Of a stretch of DNA of 64,000 nucleotides, positions 1-6,838 are shown one piece after another. The translations under genes were made by a program, and so were the position numbers. The notes under the pieces were generated by a model. The model ran no database searches. It saw only the letters and a program-made list of their open reading frames with translations, and was not told the origin of the DNA. Source of the stretch: Imperialibacter sp. EC-SDR9 (GTDB lineage: Bacteria; Bacteroidota; Bacteroidia; Cytophagales; Cyclobacteriaceae); the NCBI RefSeq assembly GCF_902498805.1, contig NZ_LR701575.1, forward strand, positions 190,454 to 254,453. Direction: 5' to 3'. Position 1 is the stretch's first letter, and each line of letters starts with the position of its first letter.

Positions 1-81
1 AAGGCAATCGGTATGGCGAAAATTGGGTGAGCGGTCGGGTGAAAATACCTTCGAAGCATGTTTACAAGACTGGTGTCAAAC

Positions 82-1008
82 CTAGTATCCTCGATCCCTG
101 TCAATTGTATTCTTCAACGGCTGTCCCTCCTTCATGGCTTTATAATTAGCCACAATCTGGGGAGCCGCTGCCCCAGGATTGGTGATGCTGGCTATATGTG
201 GAGTAATGAACACTTTTGGATGGCCCCAAATTGGGTGATCCGTTTGAAGCGGTTCCTTTTCGAAAACATCCAGAAAGGCACCCGACAGCGTTCCGTTGTC
301 AATGGCCTCTATGATATCATCTGTTACCTGATGATGGCCCCGGGCGGCATTGATCAAATAGGTGCCCCGGTTCATGCCCTCAAACAACTTTTTGTTCAAG
401 ACGCCCTTAGTTTCCGCTGTAGCTGGCAACAAGCACACCAACACATTTATTTCCCTGAGAAAAGCACTTAGCTCACTTTCTCCGTCGAAGCACTGAATTC
501 CATCAACCGTCTTACGGCTATTCGCATATCCAAATACATCGAACCCGAGGGCTTTCAGCTTCCTGCCAGCATCCTGACCGAGCACACCGAAACCCATGAT
601 GCCTATCCGGCAATCGACTTCGGGCGGCGACGGCTGATCCCAAATGTGTGCTTTTTTATCAGCGAGGTATTTGTCAAACCGCCGATGATGATACATCACA
701 GCCGAAACGACGTAGTTGCTCATCGAGAAGCTTAGGCCATCATCAACAATGCGAACGACGGGTACACCGTCAGGCAGCTCCGGGTCTTTGAGCACATGGT
801 CAACCCCTGCCCCCATGGAGCAAATAAGTTTGAGGTTAGGAAAAGCTGTCAGCGACCCGGCAGGATGGCCCCACACTACTGCACAGGTTATTTCTGATTG
901 ATCACCAGCCTCCGGCCAAATTCTAACATCAAGGTTTTTGTCTGCCTTATTGAATTCCCTGATCCACTGGCTTAAGTCCTTGTTTGGTGCAATAATTACT
1001 ATCGACAT
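82..1008 (-). CDS. NAD(P)-dependent 2-hydroxyacid dehydrogenase, GhrA type
   Basis: Predicted to reduce glyoxylate, hydroxypyruvate or another 2-oxoacid with NAD(P)H in the cytoplasm. The 308-residue protein has the nucleotide-binding glycine motif GFGVLG around residue 140. The family catalytic residues are visible: Arg223 in NAARG, Glu in FEKEP and His in TPHIA. Length and motif order fit the GhrA branch rather than the longer phosphoglycerate dehydrogenases. The ATG at 1008 lies 3 nt after the stop of the upstream DNA glycosylase gene, so the two are probably co-transcribed, although no functional link is obvious. The exact substrate cannot be read from the sequence. The 81 bases to its left (window edge) contain no gene I can identify. 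Confidence 0.9.
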   Translation of the reverse strand: MSIVIIAPNKDLSQWIREFNKADKNLDVRIWPEAGDQSEITCAVVWGHPAGSLTAFPNLKLICSMGAGVDHVLKDPELPDGVPVVRIVDDGLSFSMSNYVVSAVMYHHRRFDKYLADKKAHIWDQPSPPEVDCRIGIMGFGVLGQDAGRKLKALGFDVFGYANSRKTVDGIQCFDGESELSAFLREINVLVCLLPATAETKGVLNKKLFEGMNRGTYLINAARGHHQVTDDIIEAIDNGTLSGAFLDVFEKEPLQTDHPIWGHPKVFITPHIASITNPGAAAPQIVANYKAMKEGQPLKNTIDRDRGY

Positions 1009-1011
1009 AGC

Positions 1012-1614
1012 CTATTTTCTGCTTACAAATGGGTTATCATTTATATAAAACCGCCACGGTTTCAGTGCATCTTCACCAGCGTAATCCACTCCTATTCTGG
1101 TCGTGGCCACTATTTCTTTCTCAGCCACGGCGATTCCTCTTTCTTCCAGCCAGATGGCAGGTCCTAAAAGTGACTCCCCTGTGTTGGCTACTTTAATGCC
1201 AAGGGCCTCGCCTACCGTTCCGGGTCCTGCCGATATCCTTTTGAGGGAGCTCTTTTTTCGTCGCTCCATCATGGTATGCCCACCTTCCAGCGGCTCCACT
1301 GCTCTGATCAGCACTGCGTCGGCATTACCCTCCACATTAGTCACCACGTTGACCATGTGGTGGATGCCATAGCACAGGTAAACGTAGGCGACGCCACCTT
1401 CCTGGAACATCACTTCAGTGCGGCTCGTCTTTCCAAACCGGCATGCATGGCACGCCATATCGCCCTCACCACTATACGCTTCTGTTTCAACAATCACTCC
1501 GGCCGTCAATTCTCGGTCAAAAAAAGTGCACAGTACTTTCCCTAGTAAGTTTTTTGCTACATGCACTACATCATTTACCACATAAAAGTCTTTTGATAGC
1601 GGTTTCGCTGCCAT
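1012..1614 (-). CDS. DNA-3-methyladenine glycosylase, AAG/MPG family
   Basis: Base-excision-repair glycosylase that removes alkylated purines such as 3-methyladenine. The 200-residue length is typical of bacterial members. Visible family signatures are the catalytic ETEAY segment near residue 45, the MACHA and YLCYGIHHMVNVV stretches that shape the base pocket, and the late SAGPGTVGEALGI motif. The start is the ATG at 1614. It is the first gene of a two-gene minus-strand unit with the hydroxyacid dehydrogenase, 3 nt apart. It diverges from the DUF2911 gene that starts at 1704, so the 89-bp gap should contain both promoters; I see no clear consensus box there. Confidence 0.93.
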   Translation of the reverse strand: MAAKPLSKDFYVVNDVVHVAKNLLGKVLCTFFDRELTAGVIVETEAYSGEGDMACHACRFGKTSRTEVMFQEGGVAYVYLCYGIHHMVNVVTNVEGNADAVLIRAVEPLEGGHTMMERRKKSSLKRISAGPGTVGEALGIKVANTGESLLGPAIWLEERGIAVAEKEIVATTRIGVDYAGEDALKPWRFYINDNPFVSRK

Positions 1615-1703
1615 TTCGATTCTTGTTGTTTACGTGCTGAATATTAATCCATAACTTCGGCCGAGCAATACAAAACAACGTTCAAACAAACCTTCGTCAA
1701 AAT

Positions 1704-2525
1704 ATGAGAAACATTTTTGCACTTGCAGTGGCCTTGATTTTTACTGTGCTGTCGTCCCATGCGCAAATCAGTACGCCGGCGGCGAGTCCGTCTTGCAGCA
1801 TCACTCAACAAATAGGCCTAACAAACCTGTCGCTGGAGTATTCGAGACCTAGCGCCAGAGGCAGAACGATCTTTGGTGACTTACTGCCTTATGGCGTTGA
1901 GTGGAGAACGGGTGCCAACTCGCCTACGACTCTTACTTTCGACAAGCCAGTAATGATCAGGGGACAGGAGTTAGCAGCGGGTAGCTATGTCATTTCATCG
2001 GTGCCCGGCAAAACGGAATGGGCGGTTACCTTCTCACAAAACGACCAGAAGGTGATGAGTCTCAAAATAACGCCTGCAGCCTATCCTATTCACGTCGAAA
2101 CATTGAGCATCCAGTTTGAGAAGATCACCGAGACTTCAGCCGACCTCCAAATTCTCTGGGAAAAGACACTGATCTCGATCCCGATGGCGTTCAAGACGGA
2201 CGAGCAGGTAATGGCACAAATAGAAACCTTCGCCAAAAACCCCGAAGCCAGTTTGGCCAACGCTTATTACCAGGCGGCTAGCTACTATCTGAACACTGGC
2301 AGAGACCTGAACAAAGCATTAGAGTGGGTTAATAAGGCCATCGCTGTAAACGACGGGTTTTTCTGGCAGCACAGAACCAAGGCGCTCATCCTCGCTGGCC
2401 TGGGCAAATACAAAGAGGCTATTGCGTCAGCACAAGTGAGTACTGAGAAATCAAAAGTCGCTGGCAATGCTGACTATCCAAGGCTCAACGACAAGTCGAT
2501 TGCCGAATGGCAGGCTAAGAAATAA
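1704..2525 (+). CDS. DUF2911 secreted protein with C-terminal TPR
   Basis: A 273-residue protein with a classic signal peptide (MRNIFALAVALIF, cleavage probably after SHA). Residues about 25-165 match DUF2911, including the LEYSRPSARGR, FGDLLPYG and WRTGAN signatures that are very characteristic of this Bacteroidota family. Residues about 185-260 form helical repeats that read as one or two TPR units (ASYYLNTGRDLNKALEWVNKAI). It probably sits in the periplasm or on the surface. The biochemical role of DUF2911 is unknown. It is a monocistronic gene followed closely by a hairpin. Confidence 0.9.
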   Translation: MRNIFALAVALIFTVLSSHAQISTPAASPSCSITQQIGLTNLSLEYSRPSARGRTIFGDLLPYGVEWRTGANSPTTLTFDKPVMIRGQELAAGSYVISSVPGKTEWAVTFSQNDQKVMSLKITPAAYPIHVETLSIQFEKITETSADLQILWEKTLISIPMAFKTDEQVMAQIETFAKNPEASLANAYYQAASYYLNTGRDLNKALEWVNKAIAVNDGFFWQHRTKALILAGLGKYKEAIASAQVSTEKSKVAGNADYPRLNDKSIAEWQAKK

Positions 2526-2531
2526 TTGAAA

Positions 2532-2569
2532 AAGGTCGCAAGGATGTCAAATGATCTCTTTGCGACCTT
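2532..2569 (+). terminator. Hairpin after the DUF2911 gene, probable terminator
   Basis: Perfect 10-bp arms AAGGTCGCAA (2532-2541) and TTGCGACCTT (2560-2569) with an 18-nt loop, beginning 6 nt after the stop codon. It is followed by TTAAAAT rather than a T run, so termination on the plus strand may be weak. Confidence 0.55.
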
Positions 2570-2633
2570 AAAATCACTGCCAATCGAACTTTTAGTCTTT
2601 AAAGACTGCTTTCATATTATCAAATGACACACT

Positions 2634-2939
2634 ATGGCACTGACTAAAGACAGTTATCTACCTGTTCCCTGGGATTTCAGAGAGGTGATGGACGAAGTAA
2701 AAAAGCAGGAAAAAGATGGCGTGATTTACTACTTCACTACTGAACCGGAAATGGAAAGTGCTGAAGGCAAAATTTTGGATATCGTCGAAACGCCTGAAGG
2801 CGAATTCCTGCTCACGTCCAAAGGCCATAAGGTTCGGTTGGACAAGATCGTCACTCTTTATGGAAAGCCCGGGCCGTCTTACCATATCTATGATGGCTAC
2901 GCCAATGTGTGTTTGAATACCCACAAAGACAATTGCTGA
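2634..2939 (+). CDS. Small conserved-looking protein, weakly Rof-like
   Basis: A 101-residue protein that I do not recognise with certainty. The segment GKILDIVETPEGEFLLTSKGHKVRLDKIVTL (quoted in parts: GKILDIVETPEGEF, then KVRLDKIV) resembles the small beta-barrel of Rho-binding antiterminator (Rof)-like proteins, but this is a weak impression. There is no signal peptide or membrane segment. The C-terminus carries two Cys residues (CLNTHKDNC). Its stop codon is immediately followed by the TTG start of the acetyltransferase, so the two are translated as a unit. Confidence 0.6.
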   Translation: MALTKDSYLPVPWDFREVMDEVKKQEKDGVIYYFTTEPEMESAEGKILDIVETPEGEFLLTSKGHKVRLDKIVTLYGKPGPSYHIYDGYANVCLNTHKDNC

Positions 2940-3365
2940 TTGGAAATAAGAAAGATCAAAGCTGAAGACACATGGCCAGTCCGGCACAGAGTGATGTGGC
3001 CCAACCAGCCGTTTGACTTTGTGAAGGTGGATGAAGACCACGAAGGCATCCATTATGGTCTTTTTGTTGACGATGAGCTGGTATCCATTGTTTCACTCTT
3101 TCTCAAAGATGGAAAAGCCCAGTTCAGAAAGTTCGCTACTGAAGTTCAACACCAGGGAAAAGGCTACGGCACCATTCTGCTCAATTACCTTTTGAAAGAA
3201 ATCGAAGGCCATCGGGTATCATCCGTTTGGTGCAATGCGAGAACGGAGAAAGCGGCGTACTATGAGCGGTTCGGCCTTCACAAGACAAACGCCACCTATA
3301 TGAAGGGCGGTATTGAGTTTGTGGTGATGGAAAAAACAATTAACAAGCCGACTTCAGTCAATTAA
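2940..3365 (+). CDS. GNAT-family N-acetyltransferase
   Basis: Predicted acetyl-CoA-dependent acyltransferase in the cytoplasm. The 141 residues carry the GNAT fold signature: a central strand, then the acetyl-CoA pyrophosphate loop QHQGKGYGTILLNYLL (Q-x-x-G-x-G/A) around residues 66-81, then the late AAYYERFGLHKT motif. The start is TTG directly abutting the stop codon of the upstream small protein, chosen because translation of MEIRKIKAEDTWPVRH gives the usual GNAT N-terminal strand. The substrate is unknown. It converges with the following minus-strand gene with no spacer. Confidence 0.85.
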   Translation: MEIRKIKAEDTWPVRHRVMWPNQPFDFVKVDEDHEGIHYGLFVDDELVSIVSLFLKDGKAQFRKFATEVQHQGKGYGTILLNYLLKEIEGHRVSSVWCNARTEKAAYYERFGLHKTNATYMKGGIEFVVMEKTINKPTSVN

Positions 3366-4568
3366 TTAATCACTCACTTTCTCGCCATGCCTCCAGCCGT
3401 TAATAATACCGACAGTATGGGCTGTCAGTTGAGTTGGTGAAGTGTTCAACGGCAATGTTCTGTTGACATGCATATTCCGCTGTGCTGGCCCTGGCTTTGG
3501 AATGAACTCTTCACTGAAATTGGGAATCTTAAAATCGGGTAACAAGCTGATAGAGGAACCTGCCAGGTAGCTGGGCAATAGCATGTTGCTGCCATGCACA
3601 CCAATGCAAACATGGGAACCAGCATAGGTCTGTAACCATCTTTCCTCGTGGGCGGCAAAATCAGTATAGTCCAGCCGCTCATCTTTCAGAAAAGGCAATG
3701 AAAGAATCTTTCCAATACCAATGGCCTGTACTTCCAAGTCTAGTTGCCTGTGAAGCTTCTTCACAAATGACCTTAGATAACTTTTTTGTCTCAGAGCAAA
3801 ATACCACTTCATCTTACGAAGCCAGCCAAATTTGATACAAACCAGATAAAAAAACGAATCGAAACGACTGCGAAGCCAAAACCTGTCATCACGGAGCACC
3901 AAAGTTACCTTGAAAGGCCCGGCTTTCAATCCCTTAAAATCAAAAGGATGGATTTTAGTGAGTTTTGTGAAATCGAACTCTTCCAGCGGCAGATCCATCC
4001 GCACATGCGCTAGCTCAAACGTTTGTAACCGTTCAAGCTGGCTTGTCACAAATTCATGAAAGCCCCCGATTTTGAAATCCAGCATATTAAACGGTGCCCT
4101 GACCGACCATATTTCAGACACCGAATCGGGGACAAGGTGCCTGAACGCCGGGTGGATAATGACCACGATGTCTTTTTCGGAATTCTTTTCGATGAGTAGT
4201 ATATAAGCCAGCTTGTACAGGCAATGGCCATAACAGCCGTCAAGGCAATTGACAAGGATCACCGGTTTTGAGACGTGCTTGAGCACCTCTACTTCAAAGC
4301 TAGCTCCTGCTTTTGACGGAGATTTCACTGCCCGGATAAAAAGCTCAACCAGCCATTTGGGCGCTGAGCGGGTTGATGCATCGGGCTCGTTACTTTCATT
4401 TAGCTTGACCGGATTGTAGGTAAAATGCCCGGATGGGAAGGCTTCGATCCCATTCTCATGTCTGATTGCCACATAGTTTCCCCAAAAAAATAACAAAGGC
4501 TTCCTGCCGACACCTATGGAAGGGCCGTCATCGCTCAGGTAAATAGGAGAAGTCTGTGTAGAAGGCAA
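3366..4568 (-). CDS. Putative glycosyltransferase-like protein, unassigned
   Basis: A 400-residue cytosolic protein that I cannot place with confidence. A segment near residue 310 (CIGVHGSNMLLPSYLAGSS) looks like the G-x-H-G-x-x-x-x-N/P-x-x-L motif of GT61/DUF563-type glycosyltransferases, and LVNCLDGCYGHCLYKLAYI near residue 105 resembles the early motif of that group. No transmembrane segment is evident. The reading frame begins with TTG at 4568, 7 nt after the DUF72 stop. A later start is possible because no ATG occurs before about residue 160. The two genes look like one operon. Confidence 0.55.
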   Translation of the reverse strand: MPSTQTSPIYLSDDGPSIGVGRKPLLFFWGNYVAIRHENGIEAFPSGHFTYNPVKLNESNEPDASTRSAPKWLVELFIRAVKSPSKAGASFEVEVLKHVSKPVILVNCLDGCYGHCLYKLAYILLIEKNSEKDIVVIIHPAFRHLVPDSVSEIWSVRAPFNMLDFKIGGFHEFVTSQLERLQTFELAHVRMDLPLEEFDFTKLTKIHPFDFKGLKAGPFKVTLVLRDDRFWLRSRFDSFFYLVCIKFGWLRKMKWYFALRQKSYLRSFVKKLHRQLDLEVQAIGIGKILSLPFLKDERLDYTDFAAHEERWLQTYAGSHVCIGVHGSNMLLPSYLAGSSISLLPDFKIPNFSEEFIPKPGPAQRNMHVNRTLPLNTSPTQLTAHTVGIINGWRHGEKVSD

Positions 4569-4575
4569 CTGGCAG

Positions 4576-5445
4576 CTAGTCGTTCAACGTTTTCGGCATC
4601 GTCAAGTTCGTCCCCAATTGCTCATTCATCTTCTTGATAAAATAAGCAGACAGCAAAGGTGACTCCAATTCAATATTTTGATGGATAAAGAAGTAGAGCT
4701 TTTCCAGCCCCTGCTCCTTCCATGCCTTTATCCTCACCAGCCAGTCGTCGAGCCGTGGATAGTCAGTCGGGTGGTTCGCTCCCACATAGCGAACAAATGC
4801 ATGGGGGGTAGTTAGTCGCATGTGCATCATATCTCTTCTTCCGGCGGTATCCACCAGCACATTGGCTACCCCCTTGTCTTCCAGCAACTGGTAGAATTTT
4901 TCAGCTGAAGCAGGGTCGGTAAACCAGTCTTCGTTGCGCACTTCAATAGCCAGCGGAATCACTTTCGGAAACTCATCGATGAACTTGATGACCCTGTCGA
5001 AATCCTTTGGTTTGAAGTTGTCGTGCATTTGCAAAAACACCATCCCAAGCTTTTCCTCGAGCCCACTAATGGCGTCGCAATACTCATCCACTACCTGCTT
5101 GGTGTCGATGAGCCGCTTAAAATGGCTGATGGAGTTCGTAAGCTTGGGGAAGAACTTAAAGTCATCAGGCGTTTTCTCCTTCCACTTCAGCACCTGATCC
5201 TTTTTTGGAGAGTTATAAAAAGTAGCATTCAGCTCTATACTATTAAACTGTGTGCTGTAATAGCTCAGCTCGTCTTTTGTACCTTTTGGATAGAAGTTTT
5301 TCAAATCAGTCTTGTTCCACTTCGCACAACCTACAAAGGCCTCAAAACTGCCGTTTCCTTTGGAGAGCACTTTAGCAGTATCAGGATGATCAGAGGGAAT
5401 TGTAAAGTCAATAATACCGGGGTCAGGAACGGAACCGAATTTCAT
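4576..5445 (-). CDS. DUF72 family protein (YecE-like TIM barrel)
   Basis: A 289-residue cytosolic protein of the DUF72/YecE family. Family signatures are visible: FVGCAKWNKTDLKNFYP near residue 37, YYSTQFNSIELNATFYNSP near 61, FFPKLTNSISHFKRL near 96, LAIEVRNEDWF near 166 and AFVRYVGAN near 215. The fold is a TIM barrel related to AP-endonuclease-like enzymes, but the reaction has not been established for the family. The start is ATG at 5445. It is the first gene of a minus-strand pair with the putative glycosyltransferase. Confidence 0.88.
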   Translation of the reverse strand: MKFGSVPDPGIIDFTIPSDHPDTAKVLSKGNGSFEAFVGCAKWNKTDLKNFYPKGTKDELSYYSTQFNSIELNATFYNSPKKDQVLKWKEKTPDDFKFFPKLTNSISHFKRLIDTKQVVDEYCDAISGLEEKLGMVFLQMHDNFKPKDFDRVIKFIDEFPKVIPLAIEVRNEDWFTDPASAEKFYQLLEDKGVANVLVDTAGRRDMMHMRLTTPHAFVRYVGANHPTDYPRLDDWLVRIKAWKEQGLEKLYFFIHQNIELESPLLSAYFIKKMNEQLGTNLTMPKTLND

Positions 5446-5809
5446 TTATTTGAACGTTTAATTGAGCATCCAATATACGCAACTCTTCATTTTCAAAGGA
5501 AGTATTTCAGTCAATTGATTATACAGCTTACTACAACATCGTAACAGTCCGCTTCAAATCGATAGTTGCAGCGAGGAGAATTACCGATACTTGTACAGGA
5601 CGATTGGTAGTGCAATATCCTCTTACATTCAAGTCCATATATTTCATTTGTTAATCAAAACCCGCAGGCAGTTTGTCTGTGGGTTTTTCAGGTCTGAAAG
5701 ACGCATGGCAAAGCACTTCGATCCATCTCATTAGCATAATAACCCCCTCTTTGGTAACTTTTGAGGCAATTTGGCAGTCGCCATGCAAAATAACCTTTGA
5801 TAGACGCTG
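5446..5809. other. Divergent intergenic region, no gene seen
   Basis: This 364-bp gap lies between the divergent DUF72 and aldo/keto reductase genes and should hold both promoters. Apart from the hairpin at 5657-5687 I see no conserved gene. A TTTG (5770-5773) and TAaccTTTG (5791-5799) pair resembles a promoter, but its box has three spacer bases and lies only 11 nt from the ATG, so it is not claimed. Confidence 0.5.
5657..5687 (+). terminator. Orphan intrinsic terminator-like hairpin
   Basis: Arms AAAACCCGCAG (5657-5667) and CTGTGGGTTTT (5677-5687) pair over 11 bp with one G-T wobble, then TCAGG follows the T run. The hairpin is A-flanked on the left and T-flanked on the right. No annotated plus-strand gene lies directly upstream, because the DUF72 gene runs leftward from 5445. 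Confidence 0.6.
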
Positions 5810-6643
5810 ATGACAATCACAGATATAAGAGGCACTGTTAAGCTGAACAACGGTATTCAAATGCCTTACTTCGGCCTTGGTGTGTTTAAAACCAAAGACG
5901 GGAAAGAGGTAGTTGACTCCATAAATCATGCAGTAGAGGCTGGGTACCGGCTCATAGATACTGCTGCGCTCTATGGAAATGAGCGTGGCGTTGGCGATGC
6001 TGTAAGAACATCAGGCGTCCCCAGAAAAGACATTTTTGTTACCACGAAGGTGTGGAACAGTGAGCAGGGTTATGAGCCAACGCTGAGAGCGTTTGACCAT
6101 TCGATAAAGCGACTGGGATTTGATTATGTTGATCTCTATCTGATACACTGGCCGGTGAAGGAAAAATACAAAGACACCTGGAGAGCACTAGAAAGGCTGC
6201 TGAACGACGGCTATATACGCTCTATTGGCGTTAGCAATTTTCTTCAACATCACCTTGAAGATTTGATGAACAGCTCGTCAACGGTGCCTGCTGTCAACCA
6301 AATAGAATTTCACCCAAGCCTGGTTCAGCAGAACCTCCTGGATTTCTGCGCCGAGAAAAAAATTCAGGTGGAGGCCTGGAGCCCGCTGATGCAAGGTGGA
6401 GTGTTTAAAATTGAAGCCCTTCAGCAATTAGCCAGCAAATACGGAAAATCGGTCGCTCAGCTAGTTTTGAGGTGGAACCTTCAAAAAGACGTAACTACCA
6501 TCCCAAAAAGTGCGAACCCATTGAGGATCAAAGAGAACGCAAACATTTTTGATTTCACAATAACCCCGGTGGACATGGCTGCAATCGACCAACTAGATAA
6601 GCATCAGCGAGTTGGCGCCGATCCTGACAATTTCAGCTTCTGA
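5810..6643 (+). CDS. Aldo/keto reductase
   Basis: NADPH-dependent carbonyl reductase of the AKR superfamily (277 residues, (beta/alpha)8 barrel, cytosolic). The catalytic tetrad can be read: Asp and Tyr in RLIDTAALYGNE (about residues 50-55), Lys in FVTTKVWN (about 80) and His in LIHWP (about 113). The SNF motif (IGVSNF) and the late NADPH-binding block IPKSANPLRIKEN are also present. The sequence resembles the 2,5-diketogluconate reductase/YvgN group, which has broad aldehyde specificity. It is monocistronic by spacing. Confidence 0.92.
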   Translation: MTITDIRGTVKLNNGIQMPYFGLGVFKTKDGKEVVDSINHAVEAGYRLIDTAALYGNERGVGDAVRTSGVPRKDIFVTTKVWNSEQGYEPTLRAFDHSIKRLGFDYVDLYLIHWPVKEKYKDTWRALERLLNDGYIRSIGVSNFLQHHLEDLMNSSSTVPAVNQIEFHPSLVQQNLLDFCAEKKIQVEAWSPLMQGGVFKIEALQQLASKYGKSVAQLVLRWNLQKDVTTIPKSANPLRIKENANIFDFTITPVDMAAIDQLDKHQRVGADPDNFSF

Positions 6644-6684
6644 ACTATCCCTTAATTATCATCTCGCCAGGGTGTATTTTTCCG

Positions 6685-6725
6685 TTGGAAAATATTCTTT
6701 TACAAAGAACTCTTGTAAATTCCAA
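6685..6725. promoter_or_regulatory. Two-tier inverted repeat upstream of the Ca2+ ATPase gene
   Basis: An inner pair TTTACAA (6699-6705)/TTGTAAA (6713-6719) is nested inside an outer pair TTGGAA (6685-6690)/TTCCAA (6720-6725). There is no T run. It may be an operator or RNA structure in the 195-bp gap between the aldo/keto reductase and the P-type ATPase; function is inferred only. Confidence 0.35.
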
Positions 6726-6838
6726 TAATGGCGAATTGAAAAAATATGCCCAAATTTGCTAAGTGTAGACTACCCTTTGAACATTATACCATAGTTTGCT
6801 GCAAGAACCGGAAGCACTGACATTTGTAATGTTATACT

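Noticed and set aside
3-149. Open frame at the left edge
   Set aside because: It could be the tail of a gene starting outside the window, but it overlaps the 3' end of the hydroxyacid dehydrogenase and shows no recognisable motif.
5791-5799. TAaccTTTG promoter box before the aldo/keto reductase
   Set aside because: It has three rather than two spacer bases and lies 11 nt from the ATG, which leaves almost no leader.
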